This document shows positions 22,596-34,881 of a DNA stretch of 64,000 nt, piece by piece. Positions within the stretch are counted from its first letter, which is position 1. Every line of letters begins with the position of its first letter. Below the pieces are notes generated by a model that made no database searches, had not been told where the DNA came from, and saw nothing but the letters and a program-made list of their open reading frames with translations. The position numbers and the translations under genes are program-made. This DNA comes from Poa pratensis (taxonomy: Eukaryota > Streptophyta > Magnoliopsida > Poales > Poaceae), in NCBI GenBank assembly GCA_947311845.1, contig CAMZMU010000080.1, positions 18,265,620-18,329,619 of the forward strand, written 5' to 3'.

Positions 22596-25500
22596 TGTGG
22601 GGACCCCGGACTAGCTGTCCGAAATACCCGATTATGCTTATCACAACGATCCCGTGATCAGTCTGTCGTTGCACATAATCCGAACTGAATACCAAAGTTT
22701 ACAACCATTACAGTACCGAATTAAAGTCTTACACATACGGTCAGTTAGACCAAGTCTTACATAGGTGCCTTCATGGGCCAAACCAGATTATTCAGCGGAA
22801 GCTACGGCGTAGTAGACAAACACATCCTAACAACAACCCGACAGGCAGCTGACTTATGAAGATCCCTAGTTCGCATAGTCGGCGCCATACTCCTCTTCGG
22901 CATAGTGCTTCTCGAGATCTGGCTAAGACAATAGCCAGGGACGAAACCAATATGAGTACACTTTGAATTGTACTCGCAAACTACCCCAACTTGAACATGC
23001 ACTAGTTTTATTTTTATTTCATCAGACTTTTATTTATTGAAAACATCTCTATATCTCTATTGAAAAAGGTAAGAAAAAATTTATAGCTTTCCTCCACAAG
23101 ACACCATTTTTTTATTTATTTCTCCAAAACTCCTACTTTATCCGACCATGGCCCTTCATGGTCATATGTCTCCAACAACTTTATACCGATCCTTTGGTAT
23201 AGTTGTATAAAATATTCTCCACTTCATTTTCTTTTTAAAACTCAAAAACTTTACAAAAACTTGCACATAGGTCGAAGTAGGGCCTTCCAACTGTCCATGA
23301 CCGAGGACTCGGCTACTCGAATAGTTTTACACTCTGCAGAGGTAGCACGCTTTTCCCACATCCATCCGGCAACTCATCGTGTCAGCCACGTCCCGCCATA
23401 TAAGGTGTATGCGAAATTGAGTCACCGACCATAGCCTCTCATTTGCTCATGCTAGTACAGGACCCTGCCCATATGACACTTTCCATCGACACCTAGTCAG
23501 GTCCACCCGTCGATGACCCTAAGTGTGAGGACTCATAGTTTTGCCCGGCGGTGTATAGGGGACAGCCTTCTATCCTCCACCAATGTCAGAAGGACCCGGG
23601 TCAGGGGACGGTCACCAAACCAGTCCCCTCATGAAACGGAGTCATCTCCATTGTTGAGGTATCCCATACTAAAATAAGCAAACTACATGACTACGCCCTT
23701 GCCCATATGTGGGTAAATGTGGTCGCACAGGGTATGGTTGATCGACGTAAGTACTAAGACACAATGTGCTTTTTAACAAAACCACCATTCTCCATTTCTC
23801 CACTTCAACACCGACATCTCGGCATACCATAATCCATCCGAGGGTTTTCAAAAGAGTTTTGAATAAATAATATTTTTCCCATCCTATAGTTTTATATAAA
23901 CTAACTTATACTTCTACATAGGGTGGCAAAATAGTTTTTCATATACTTTGGAAAAGGTTTTCAAAATCCTTGTTACTCATGAATAAAACATGTTATCAAA
24001 GTAGATGTGTATATATTTGGGTGCATGATCAGAGAGTAGCTTGCCTTGCTCAGCAAAGTGACCCTGGTCTTGTTCTTCTGGTTCAGCAAATCCCCCCTCC
24101 TCGATAATCCCGGCAACGTTCTCGTCTAATCGTCAAACAAGCAAATACAAAAAATCACTACACCATTTAACCAGGCATCACAGCATTACAATCTTAACTT
24201 CTACAAAGAGCTACTGTAACACACAAGGCAATACAATTTGGGTTCAAATTAATTGAATTAACCATTATTTAAACATGACTTGAATAAGGCAGAAACTAGC
24301 TACACAAGTTTAAATGTACAACTCAAGTTCTGTTGATCACAAAATTACAAACTAAAATTCTACAGATAGCTACTAATATCTAGAAGACAAGACAATTGGA
24401 TTGGATTCAATTTGAGTTACCAAATTTCCTACACAATTGTTTTATCCCAGAAGCTTGTTAATCAAGTTTTAGCTACTGCCTAAGTTCTGATGATCATAAA
24501 ATTAAATCCTTTTAGGGGTAATTAGCACTGATTAAATGGGATCTAACAAAATTGGTCCTAACTCATTTGGGTTAAGCATTAACCCTCTATAATTGTTACA
24601 GTATAGAAGGGTTTGTTAACTTTAATCTAATGCTAAACAATAACTGTTGCTTAATTAATTCTACCAAAATTATGGAAGCTAAGTGATCACAGGACTAAGC
24701 TAACAAAATTGGATCTACCTCAGTTGGATTAATAGAGCATCAGAAACAAACAAGTTTGTGTTTTAAACCTTCTGTGGCACTTTAATTACTACACATTTGT
24801 TATTAATCTAAACAATATGAAACCAATTTGGTTGGTTAAACAATTTCATAAGCTATCAAGAGAATTTTGATTCGATTTATTTGGACTTATAAATCTCGAG
24901 ATATTGATTATTGAAGTTGGGTCCAGTACTGAGTTTTCAGAGATTTAAATCTAAAAAGAAGTTTGGAATTAAATCTCGCACTGGATAATGTTGAAATCCC
25001 TGACGGGTGGGGCCTACCCGTCAGTGACTCAGCAGAGAAAAGTCTCCCGCGCTGGTTATGTTTAAAGTGCTGACAGAGGGGCCTGCACGTCAGCGACAAA
25101 GCTACACGAAGGGGTACGTGGCCGCCGATCTGAGATCCAACGACTCACGGTGGACGCAACGGCGACGACCAGAAACTGGCGGCGCCGCCGTGCCAGCGAC
25201 GGCGAGGTGGTCGATTCGCTCACCTAGGGGCTCTGGAGACGGCGTGGATGATGCAGAAGGGTTGCGGTGGACTGGGGAAGCTCTCTGGAGGAGTCGTACT
25301 TGCTGGGACGGTCCGGATCGTCGGTGGCGAGCAGCTCCGCTTCCACGTCGACGGCGAGATGCTCCTGGGTGTTCCTGGGCACGATAGAGACGGGCGTGTG
25401 AGTGCGGTGAGTGAGAGAAGTAATGCAGAGGGGTCAGAGTGAGAGAAAAGGGAGCAGCAGCACGGCTGCGGGGTCGTCTTCAACCTCGGGCACGGTCGAG

Positions 25501-26738
25501 CTTGGCAGCACGGCCAAGGGCAGCAGCAGCTCAGCTGCAGTGGCTCCGCCCTCCTGGCGGTGCACGAGTGAGTGGAGAGTGAGGGAGGGACAGTGGTGTG
25601 GCGTGGAGAGAATGAGAGGGCTCGGGTGTGCTTATAAGGACGGAGCTCGGTCCATGGTGGTCGAGGTGCAAGAGCGGTGCAGAAGGTGGGAGAGCTCGCC
25701 ATTGGCAGGCTGGACTGTGCGGACACGTCGACGGATGGCGTTAGAGGTCAGAGGGGTGAGAATGGCTGGCGGACGCTCTCCACAGCAAGCTCGTGCTGGT
25801 GACGGTCGTGGACGCGCGAACAGCGTTCGACGGAATGCACTCGTCACCGTGGGCCTCCCTGGGTGACGCCATGGTGCACTTGAGGCCGCGGGGAGGGTTG
25901 TGAATGGCTGGGCGGCGATGCGCTGGCGAGTGGTGCAGTGGAGGTCGGGTTCGTCGTCGACGACCACGCGCGGCCATCCGCACGGCGCGCTCGGGTGCGA
26001 CCAAAGACGCACGTGTGCCGGAGCTTCTAAGGTGATCTTATCTCGTCCAACTGGAGCAGATGGGCAAGGAGGATGGGAGGCACGGTGCTGGGCCAGCTCG
26101 GCATCCTCTTCGTCCTCCGTCCACAGTGGTTGCCACGGGGTGGCATGGGTGCAAGCTCATGCCCATGGCTACGGGTCAAAACGGTCAAATTGCACGTTTG
26201 CTTCGTGCTCTGGCTAGCGAGGGAGGTGAGAGAGGTGAGTGAGAGTGTTCTTCCCACCAGGTGTTCAACAGAATTCCTGAACCAAATCCAAATTCAAATT
26301 TCTGTGAATTATTTTCATAATTTGCTTCTTATAGATTTAGCAAGGTTTGTGGTTCTATTTTGGTATTTATTTTGTAGGTATAAATTGATACATTTGATGA
26401 TCTAAAGAAGTAAATAGAGAAATGGAAATTTTAATTTAGATTTTTGGAAAATATTTGTTTGAGAGGGAAAAGTTGTAGGAATAAAATGAGAGTGATTATA
26501 TTATCACTTCTCTGAATTTTGTGTGAAAGAAATATTGATTTCTAACTTTGAGCCATTTTTATGCCACATGACAAATTGTGTGATTGTTTCCAATTTTATT
26601 TTTGGGTTCTAGAGTTTTAACTTAATCAAACAAGCCACACAATCAACAAGGAACAATCAACACTCCTCATGCAACAAAAGTTTTTGTTGGTTCCAAATTT
26701 TTGACTAATACAACTTGTTACAAATTTGGGATGTGACA
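22596..26738 (-). mobile_element. Element D 3' LTR (4143 bp)
   Basis: Pairs with 57745-61933 over its whole length with scattered substitutions and small indels. Relative to the other copy it lacks a stretch of about 70 bases near 26250. The segment 25050-26260 is GC-rich and full of overlapping frames up to 168 codons. These are present in both copies but with frame differences between them and without recognisable domains, so I treat them as non-coding leader sequence. Confidence 0.93.
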
Positions 26739-26754
26739 GATCCTTCCCCCCTTA
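26739..26754 (-). other. Polypurine tract of element D
   Basis: Minus-strand AAGGGGGGAAGGATC ends exactly where the LTR begins (TGTCACATCCC). It primes plus-strand DNA synthesis in LTR elements and confirms minus-strand orientation. Confidence 0.88.
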
Positions 26755-26784
26755 GAATAAATCACGTCCCGAGATTTGCTAGGC

Positions 26785-29064
26785 TTAGGTGCTAAAGAGG
26801 TTTGGGAATTCGCTTCTAAGATAGTCTTCACGTTCCCAAGTTGCTTCCTCTTCGGAGTGGTTAGTCCACTGGACTTTGTAGAGCTTGATCTTGTGCCTCC
26901 GGGTGAGACGAACATCTTCGTCGAGAATCTTGACGGGTCTCTCACGATAAGTCAGGTCGTGGTTCAAGTCGATGGAGAGGTGGTCGATGTTCTTGAAAAC
27001 ATCGGGCTTGTCGGGAACTTCAAGACACTTCCGGAGCAGGGAAATGTGGAAGACATCATGAAATTCTGATAATTCTGGGGGCAACTCCAGCTGATAGGCT
27101 ACTTCTCCTCGACGGGCAATGACCTTGAAGGGTCCAATATATCTTGGCGCCAATTTTCCTTTGACATGGAAACGTTGCATTCCCTTGAGTGGTGTCACTC
27201 GGAGATAGACATAATCTCCGACGTTGAAGGTGATATCACGGCGCTTGGGGTCCGCGTAGCTCTTCTGACGGGACTGGGCAGTTTTGAGACGCTCACGGAA
27301 AAGTTGGACTTGTTCTTCAGCTTCACGGAGGGTATCTGGTCCAAACAATTTGCCTTCTCCGGTGTCGGACCAATTCAGGGGAGTACGACACTTCTTGTCG
27401 TAAAGTGCTTCAAACGGGGCCATTTGCAAACTGGACTGGTAGCTATTGTTGTAGGAGAACTCTGCAAACGGAAGGAAATCTTCCCATTTGGAACCATAGG
27501 ATAGAACACATGCACGAAGCATGTCCTCTAATATCTGATTCACTCGCTCAGTTTGGCCTCCGGTCTAAGGGTGATAGGCTGTGCTAAAGGCTAACTTGGT
27601 TCCGAGGGCTTCGTGAAGAGCTTTCCAGAACCTTGAGGTGAATTGCGTGCTTCTATCAGATACAATCTTTTTAGGCACTCCGTGCAGGCTTACTATTCTG
27701 GAAATATACAAGTCCGCTAGTTGATTTCCCCGATAAGTGGTATTGACGGGAATGAAATGGGCAACCTTGGTCAGTCGATCAACGATGACCCGGATTGAAT
27801 CATGGCCTCGGTTAGATCTTGGCAGTCCGGTAATAAAGTCCATTCCAATCTCATCCCCCTTCCATTCAGGAATTTTCAAAGGTTGAAGCAATCCAGCGGG
27901 TCGCTGATGTTCAGCTTTGACTCGCTGATAGACATCACACTTGGCCACGAAAGAACCAATCTCTCGCTTCATCCCATGCCACCAAAATCTCTCACGAAGG
28001 TCTTGGTACATTTTTGTCTCGCCGGGGTGGATTGAATAAGGGTCTCGTGGGCTTCCTTCAGGATTAATTCCTTTAGTTCTTTGACGTTGGGCACACAGAT
28101 ACGGCCATTGAATCTCAGCACTCCTTTAGCATCTTCGGCAAAACCGGGTGCTTTGCCGAGAGAAATCTTCCTTTTAATCCCTTCAATGCTTTCATGATTC
28201 TTTTGGGCTTCCTTGATTTGATCCTTCAGGGTTGGGGCTAACTCTAGATTGGCTAGATAACCATGGCTAACAAGCTCTAGTCTGAAATCTTCGAACTCCT
28301 TGAACAAGGCTGGTTGTTCGGCTTGGATCAAGGCATTCAGGGTGCAGGGCTTGCGACTAAGGGCATCGGCAACTACGTTAGCTTTTCCGGGGTGATAATG
28401 GATCCCAATATCATAGTCCTTGATTAGTTCCATCCATCTCCTCTGTCTCAGGTTCAACTCCTTCTAGGTGAAGATATATTTCAAGCTCTTGTGATCCGTA
28501 TAGATCTCGCAGCGATGTCCCACAAGATAGGGACGCCACGTCTTAAGAGCAAGAACAACGGCAGCTAACTCCAGATCATGGGTTGGGTAATTCTCTTCAT
28601 GCGGTCGCAACTGTCGGGACAGGTACGACAAAACTTTGCCCTCTTGCATCAGAAGGCAACCAAGTCCGAGGCGTGATGCATCGCAATTCACGTCGAAACT
28701 CTTGGTGACGTCTGGCATGATTAGAATTGGGGTTGAGGTCAGTCTCTTCTTTAGTTCCTGAAAACTATCTTCGCACTTCTGGGTCCACTCGAATTTCTTG
28801 TCCTTTTTCAACAGTTGGGTCATGGGCTTGGCTATGCTGGAGAATCCTTCAACGAACTTGCGGTAGTAACCCGCTAGTCCGAGAAAACTTCGGATTTCAG
28901 TCACATTAGTGGGTGCTTTCCAGTCGACGATGGCTTGGATCTTCTCCGGGTCAACAGAAATTCCTCCTGCAGACACGACATGTCTGAGAAATGCCACTTC
29001 ACTAAGCCAAAACTCGCACTTGCTAAGCTTGGCATACAGCTTGTGTTCTCTGAGGGTCTCCAAA
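26785..29064 (-). pseudogene. Element D pol remnant: RT C-terminus, RNase H, integrase, chromodomain
   Basis: Read from 29064 leftward: RT thumb/connection ([28 protein letters not shown]), RNase H ([32 protein letters not shown]), then WHPG-like [15 protein letters not shown]. Integrase follows, with its zinc-finger region damaged by a frameshift near 28000, then [30 protein letters not shown] and GGQTERVN. The C-terminal chromodomain (VKILDEDVRLTRRHKIKLYK, EEATWE) is intact to the stop at 26785. Two in-frame TAG stops lie at 28464-28466 and near 27565, each where homologues have Gln (CAG). The fragment begins inside RT because element E is inserted at 29065, so the YVDD motif is missing. 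Not functional. Confidence 0.92.
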
Positions 29065-29951
29065 TGTAACATCCCAAACTTTTGGAATGTTTAAAAATCA
29101 CTAAAAAATTGAAACTTTTGATTTGGATAAAATATTTTCCTCAAAACTTGAAGATGAATTTGAAAATATTACTTTGATTACTTTATAAACCCTAGTCACA
29201 AAGTGTTTTAAATTATTTAAACATGCTCTATTTTCAATTTTTGTTTTGATTCAATTATATTTATTTGGAAAAGAAATAAGTTTTAAAATCACTTATTTTC
29301 AATATCTACATTTTTTTGTATTTTATTTGATTTTATCAAGACACAAATGTTTTTATTAAAACCCTATTTTAAAATTGACATAAAGTGTCAATTAAGCAAA
29401 TATGCAATATTTTAAAATTCAAATTTTGAAATGTGTTGGAAAAGTGTGTTTGAATATTTCAAATGACAAATAATGTTTTTACAAATTGTTAAAAACAAGT
29501 TTGAGTTGATTTGGACTTTTAAAACCAAAAGATATACAGAAATAGAGAAAACCAGAAAAGGAATTAAAAAAAGGGACCTAACCTAATCGGGCCAATCAGC
29601 CCATGTAGTTTTTTTTCCTTTCTTCTATTTTCTCTTGGGCCGAATCTGGCCCAAGAAGGCCGAACGACCTGGTCATCTTCCTCCTCGAGTCTGCAACCAA
29701 CATGTTCACATGTGGCTGCATGAAGATGATGGGGACTCCATGAAGAATAATGTTTTTCGCTGCTTTACTCTTTCACAGCTAGCTTCGAGCTATGCACCTT
29801 GTAATGAATATTTATAAATTCTGGATCATTCGTGTAATAAATTGATGCAATGTTATGGTATTCATCGTAAACTGTGTGTGCTAGCGATTCGATACAGGGA
29901 CTAGCACTATACACAGGGATCTTGCCAAATTTTAAGTGCAGGTCCGCTACA
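29065..29951 (+). mobile_element. Element E 5' LTR (887 bp), truncated chromovirus-type element
   Basis: Starts TGTAACATCCCAAACTTTTG and ends CGCTACA just before a primer binding site. Its last ~100 bases (TGTGTGTGCTAGCGATTCGAT, GGATCTTGCC, CAGGTCCGCTACA) match the usual end of Triticeae Tekay-type LTRs. It interrupts element D's RT exactly at 29065. No second copy of this LTR exists in the window, so the element's right side has been lost. Confidence 0.75.
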
Positions 29952-29953
29952 GA

Positions 29954-29965
29954 TGGTATCAGAGC
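29954..29965 (+). other. Primer binding site of element E (tRNA-iMet type)
   Basis: TGGTATCAGAGC lies two bases after the LTR end and is the standard plant LTR primer site complementary to initiator tRNA-Met. The 58 bases after it are leader sequence up to the insertion of element A at 30024. Confidence 0.9.
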
Positions 29966-30023
29966 ACTGTGTTGCCTGTAGGTTCGATACCCTTGGTTTG
30001 GATAGAAATAGGTTTGACCATAG

Positions 30024-30540
30024 TGTCGGGGGAATACTTTCTGGATTAACCCGCGGCCCAGTGCGACTTAACTTACTCGCACGGACGAAGGCCCACTTGG
30101 GAACAAGCCCAATATTGAACCGCCATAAGGGGAAAGATCTAGAAGACATATCCCGGAGGACGTGAAGACCAAGTAGTCTCCGAGTAGGCCTCTGTGGATG
30201 TATTCCTTATGGGGGAAGTTTCCTTTTGTAACCTAGCGAGCCTCTGTGTATATAAAGAGGACTCGCAGGACTTAGAGCGGGTCAAGCTATCAAGCCCCAA
30301 ACCCTAGCTCATACGGCGAGTACCAGATCGGATCGCCTCCATTGTAACACCTCGATTATCATATCAATACCAATCTAGGGTAGGCAGGAAGTAGGTCTTT
30401 TACCTCACATTGAGGGGGCCGAACCTGGGTAAATCTGTGTTGATCTTTGTTCCTGCGATCCCAAGCTCGGAGATGCTTGACTCGCGTAATCCCACACCTA
30501 CGAAGTCATCTATGACACCTGACGTGACAAACCCACGACA
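30024..30540 (+). mobile_element. Element A 5' LTR (517 bp)
   Basis: TGTCGGGGG...CCACGACA with a clear TATAAA at 30251-30256 followed by a likely transcription start. CAAACCCTAGC-type leader sequence lies downstream. The 3' partner is split at 38511-38582 and 51831-52272. Confidence 0.93.
30251..30256 (+). promoter_or_regulatory. TATA box of element A LTR promoter
   Basis: GTGTATATAAAGAGGA fits the plant TATA consensus and is identical in the second LTR (about 51982). It should drive the gag-protease transcript. Confidence 0.75.
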
Positions 30541-30542
30541 GT

Positions 30543-30559
30543 TGGCGCCCACCGTGGGG
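30543..30559 (+). other. Primer binding site of element A
   Basis: TGGCGCCCACCGTGGGG begins two bases after the LTR. TGGCGCC-type sites, differing from the initiator-Met type, are usual in Tat-like elements. I did not match the exact tRNA. Confidence 0.8.
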
Positions 30560-30595
30560 CCTGCGGTCAAGAGCGTCACGTTCCGCGCAGGATCC

Positions 30596-32905
30596 ATGAA
30601 GGGAGCTGAAGATCTTGTTGTTGGCCGTATCATCACGGTCAATGGCACACCCCTCATCGACGATTCAAGCTGGGGGCCGGAAGCAGATTACTTGGAGACC
30701 GGCCACGTCATCCCCTTTGGATCCATCAACGTCTTCGTCGGCTTCATTGGCGGCGAGTCAGAGGATCCATCGCAACATGGCGACTCAGAAGAAGGAGTCG
30801 CGGTAACAGTGGACCAAGAAGAAGAATCTATCAACCACGAGTCGCTGCCTCTCGAAGACGAAGAAGGCCAATCCATTGAGTATGTCCTTGAGGAAAGGCT
30901 ATGCGGAGGCCCTGTGGATAGTGGCTCGCCCTCTGTAGAAGATCGGCACGTGGAAGGGGTCTACAGGACCACAGAAGCAGACGAAGGGCTGGGCATGCCA
31001 CCAGGCAGCTTAGCCCCCACACCGCCGGAAGCAGCAGAACAAGCCGCGCTAGACGCATCAGGAGTCGCGGCATCCGCTGCGATGACGCCAGGAGTCGCGG
31101 CCTCAGGAGTCGCAAACAGAGAGACTCCACCTGGAGTCGCGCCTGCGGAATCAGGGTCAAGGGTAACCCCCAGCGCAGCGGTCACGCCGCCACAGGGAAG
31201 CGTGTTGTTTACACCAATATCTGCGGTTAACGCGGCTGCTAGGGTGACAGAATTGGAGGCTACCAGGATCGGGCTATATGATGAAGTCCAGAGAATCGCA
31301 GATGAGAGAGCCAGGCTGGCGCGTGAGGAACAGCGCCTCCAACAGGAGCAACTGCGACTCATCGAGGAAACCAATACTCTGCAAGGAATACAGGCCACCT
31401 TGCCACACAGACGCCACGCGAGTCGCCTGCAGCCAGGAACAGTAAACCCTATGGAGCTGTTCCAATCACCTACCGCTGAACCAGCAATTGCGGTCCCGTC
31501 AGCCGCCACCAACACGATCCCATCAGTCGCCACCAACACGGCGCACCCGGTCGCATGGTCAGGGGTCGCACAACCTTCAGTCGCGGTACCCGCACACATG
31601 GCACCATCTGCCATGGTTATGCGGTCCGTGGCCCCGTTAGCTGCGCCCGCGGTTCAAGCAATCGCTGTGCCATCAATCGTACCAGCGGTTCCATCTTTCG
31701 CAGCACCAAGAGTAGCAGAGATACCTGGATCAAGGGCCATAGTACAGGCTAACAACAGGGCCATGATGCCCCCGCCATTGACGCAGCCAACCTTTGTTCA
31801 GCAGTCGCCACAGCAGCCTCAAAGGTTCCACACGCCGCAAGGGCATTATGTTAGCCCAGTGGAGAATCTCTTTGCAGCCACAAACATCTTGGCCAGATTA
31901 GCGCCAGCAGGAAACACGCCAATGGACAGAGAGGCACGGCGCGCCATTGAGATGCTGAGCACAGCAGTAATACAGCAGGCGAATATGTCCGAACACGCAG
32001 GACGGCTGCACTCCACCCCTTACAATAGCAGAGCAACGGCGGAGAGAAGCATCCACGCGGAGTCGCCACACGTTGCGACCTCAAGCTCGGCTAGGCGACA
32101 AAGGGAAGATCAACCTGCGGCTCAAAATCAACCTCAGCAATTCAACCCATAGAGATTGTGCAGCCGCGCGGCGGCCAATCCAATAGGAAGGCCAGCTTCG
32201 TCCAACCTATCGTCGCGACTCAAAGGCCCAGTCTGTTTCAGCGAAAGAATCAGGTCTGAACCGTTTCCTGCAGATTTCAAAGGACCTCGCAAGGTCGCCA
32301 ACTACAACGCCAGCATGGACCCTGTTACTTGGCTCAACAATTACGAGATGGGCATGAGCATCCTAAATGCATCCGAAGAGATCTGCGCACGTTACCTAAA
32401 CATGATGTTAGAAGGCGCAGCCCACATATGGCTACAAAATTTGCCACCAAATTCAATAAACTCTTGGGATGAGATGAAGGAAGCTTTTATCAAGAATTTC
32501 CAAGGAACATGCAAGCGACTCTGCAGCATAGAGGACCTTGAGCGTTGTGTACAGAAGGAAGGCGAGTCGAGTCGCCACTGGATGAGAAGGGTCGCAGAGA
32601 TCATACATTCCTCAGATAACATACCACCCAGTTCAGCAGTCCTTGTCATGGAGAAAAATTGCAAATTTGAGCCGCTAGTCCACAAACTAGGTCGCATGAA
32701 GGATAAAGTCAAGAGCCTAAGCGAGGTAATGGCGGCGGCCAACAAGTATGCTAGCTCGGATAAAACCAGGGACGCATCTGATGGGAGGAAGAGGAAAGCA
32801 CTGGCAAGGGAAAGAAGGCCAGTAGCAAGCCTCAACAACAGCAAGCTAGCAATGCCAATGCGAGTTATAACAAGCGCAAAAACGAGGAAGGAAACTCAGG
32901 GTTAG
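30596..32905 (+). pseudogene. Element A gag polyprotein
   Basis: From the ATG at 30596 an open frame runs to a TAG at 32150. It then continues in the same frame to about 32800, where a one-base shift occurs. The N-terminal half is acidic, then Ala/Pro/Val-rich with recurring GVA words, with a predicted coiled coil near 31250-31400 (RLAREEQRLQQEQLRLIEE). After the TAG comes the retrotransposon gag capsid domain (PVTWLNNYEMG, ARYLNMMLEGAAHIWLQ, SWDEMKEAFIKNFQG). The frame after the shift leads into CDIHIGKDGKPPNHTKAQC, a Cys/His cluster of C-x2-H-x9-H-x4-C form. A full-length Gag needs readthrough or reversal of the TAG and repair of the shift, so this copy is probably dead. Confidence 0.85.
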
Positions 32906-32929
32906 TCGCAAATACGAATACTCGTTACA

Positions 32930-33864
32930 AACAAAGCAGCAGCAGAGGAAGGAATTTTCATCCAGTTAATTTGGAAGAGGTTTTCAACCGCCCCTGCGAC
33001 ATCCATATAGGAAAAGATGGGAAACCACCCAACCACACGAAGGCACAGTGTTATCATTACAAAAAGTGGAAGGATGGACAGCCACTCAACACAAACTTCA
33101 ATCATCAAAACAACGAGGAAGGTAAACATGGCGGAGGCAACAACAGCAACAACGCCGTCCCAAATCCGCAGCCAGATCAGCCACAGTTCCCAAAACAGTT
33201 GGGTCAGTATCATACCATTGTGGTGAATACTTCAAGGAGGGAACAAAAACTGCGACGACGCAATCAGGCTGTTAACGCCATAGTACCAGCCGTCCCACAG
33301 TGGCTAAAGTGGTCCGAGCAACCAGTAATTTGGAGCCGCGAGGATCACCCAGGAGAAATAAATGAAGAGGGAAAACTCGCGCTGGTGGTTGCCCCTCAAG
33401 TCGCAGGGTACAAGTTGAGCAAAGTACTGATGGATGGAGGCAGCAGCATCAATATATTATACTATGAAACCTTCAAAAGAATGAACCTTCAAGAAAAGCA
33501 GCTACACCCATCAAGAACAACGTTTCATGGTGTCGTGCCAGGCATATCAGCTCAGCCATTGGGGCGAGTTAACTTGGAGGTCGCCTTTGGGACACAAAGC
33601 AACTTCAGGAGCGAGTACATTTGGTTCGAGGTTGTAGATTTCCAGAGCCCATATCATGCGCTGTTTGGCAGAGAAGCATTCGCAAAGTTTATGGCTAGGC
33701 CGTGCTATGTGTACCTAAAGCTTAAAATACCAGGCCCTAGGGGTCATCACCATCAATGGCGACAAAAGAATAGCTCAAGAATGCGAAGAAGGCGACAAGG
33801 CCATAGCCAGAGCAGCTTGCATCGCAGAGAGCGCGCCCATGCGCGAGTCGCAGGAGAATTTTGA
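32930..33864 (+). CDS. Element A retropepsin-like protease region
   Basis: Open frame downstream of gag, in the frame that follows the shift near 32800. It contains the SREDHPGEINEEGKLALVV linker, then LSKVLMDGGSSINILY with the aspartic protease signature DGGS, FHGVVPG, and the closing YHALFGREAFAKFM where active family members have ILGR or LFGR. It ends with LKIPGPRG and low-complexity residues to the stop at 33864. In element B the same motifs occur, directly followed by reverse transcriptase. Here coding stops, so polymerase functions are absent. Confidence 0.85.
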
Positions 33865-34065
33865 TGACATCGTGAAGGCCAAGAGGCACCTGCCTGACTT
33901 GCGACTTCAGATTACGGCCGCAAGGGAGGCAAGGAAGTCAAAGGCTACGAGCCATTGCCAATAAGGACACATCCCAGGCATCGCGAGTTGCCATCAGCAG
34001 CCGCAGCAAAATTATTAAGAGTTTACATCATCAAGCTGGCCACTCAGGGCTAAAAATTCAATTCT

Positions 34066-34410
34066 GGTCGCCACTCAGGCGCGACCGACCCAATATGACA
34101 CTTCTGATCGCCACCTAGGCGCGATCGACCCAATTCTGGTTGCCACCTAGGCGCAACCGACCCAATTCTGGTCGCCACTCAGGCGCGACCGACCCATGTA
34201 ACATCTCTGGTTGCCACCTAGGCGCAACCGACCCAATTCTGGTCGCCACTCAGGCGCGACCGACCCATGTAACATCTCTGGTTGCCACCTAGGCGCAACC
34301 GACCCAATTCTGGTCGCCACTCAGGCGCGACCGACCCATGTAACATCTCTGGTTGCCACCTAGGCGCAACCGACCCAAGCATCACTTCTGGTCGCCACCT
34401 AGGCGCGACC
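34066..34410 (+). repeat. Array of ten 21-base palindromic monomers with compensating stem changes
   Basis: Ten monomers follow the pattern GGTCGC-n9-GCGACC and are spaced 32-40 bases apart by GACCCA-rich linkers. Three stem versions occur: GGTCGC/GCGACC, GGTTGC/GCAACC and GATCGC/GCGATC. In each, both arms change together, so the six-base stem is kept. Loops are CACTCAGGC or CACCTAGGC, the latter holding a CCTAGG palindrome. The centre is a three-fold repeat of a ~71-base dimer (one CG-type plus one TA-type monomer). The array lies between the plus-strand protease stop and the antisense gene's 3' end. A structured RNA or DNA role, for instance between convergent transcripts, is inference. Confidence 0.85.
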
Positions 34411-34881
34411 GACCCTATGTATCATATAATGATTCTGAAATAAAGCATCTCAAACTACCAATTGAGCTGTGAGTCTTTTATTTTTTAATCATTGGTCCCT
34501 TGGGGGTGCGGCAGCTTTTTAGCGCGGCCTATTCCTTGGGATCGCCAAACAAGTGGCATTTATCGTGATTATACTCAACCTCTCTTGGATGCGACTTGCA
34601 CTATGCGGCCAAAGTACTGGGGGTGCGGCGTCAATCGAGTTTGATTGCCTATCATGGCCGCTCTCGACCCTGAACACGCACTTTTTACCTGGGAAATACT
34701 GAGCCGCGCAAGGGCCTAAGTGAGGAAAAACCGAGACAAATCATAAGGACCAGCCTATTGGTCGAAACATGTACTGCCAAGAGTACTTAAGCAAACCATA
34801 ATATTGTCTTATGACACATAAATTCTAACAATTATTACAGACCGCTAAGGGCCAAATCATCAAACCATTGTTTTCTCTTCT
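34411..34881. other. Non-coding spacer of element A
   Basis: Between the palindrome array and the antisense stop codon. It contains GGGGGTGCGGC twice (34504 and 34619) in similar contexts and no convincing reading frame. It would hold the 3' untranslated regions of the converging gag-protease and antisense transcripts. Confidence 0.4.

Noticed and set aside
25058..26257. Overlapping frames of up to 168 codons on both strands (and the counterpart at 60177-61455)
   Set aside because: They lie in the GC-rich part of element D's LTRs, differ in frame between the two copies and show no domain; high GC alone creates long frames.
29954..29965. Possible tRNA gene fragment at TGGTATCAGAGC
   Set aside because: Its position two bases after an LTR end shows it is a primer binding site; no cloverleaf sequence surrounds it.
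30961..31614. A 217-codon frame antisense to element A gag
   Set aside because: It is a mirror of the Ala/Val/Pro-rich gag repeats, with no splice sites or conserved domain, unlike the true antisense gene at 34.9-38.1 kb.
34066..34410. CRISPR-like array
   Set aside because: Spacers are themselves repeated and very similar, units are palindromic, and the setting is a plant retrotransposon.
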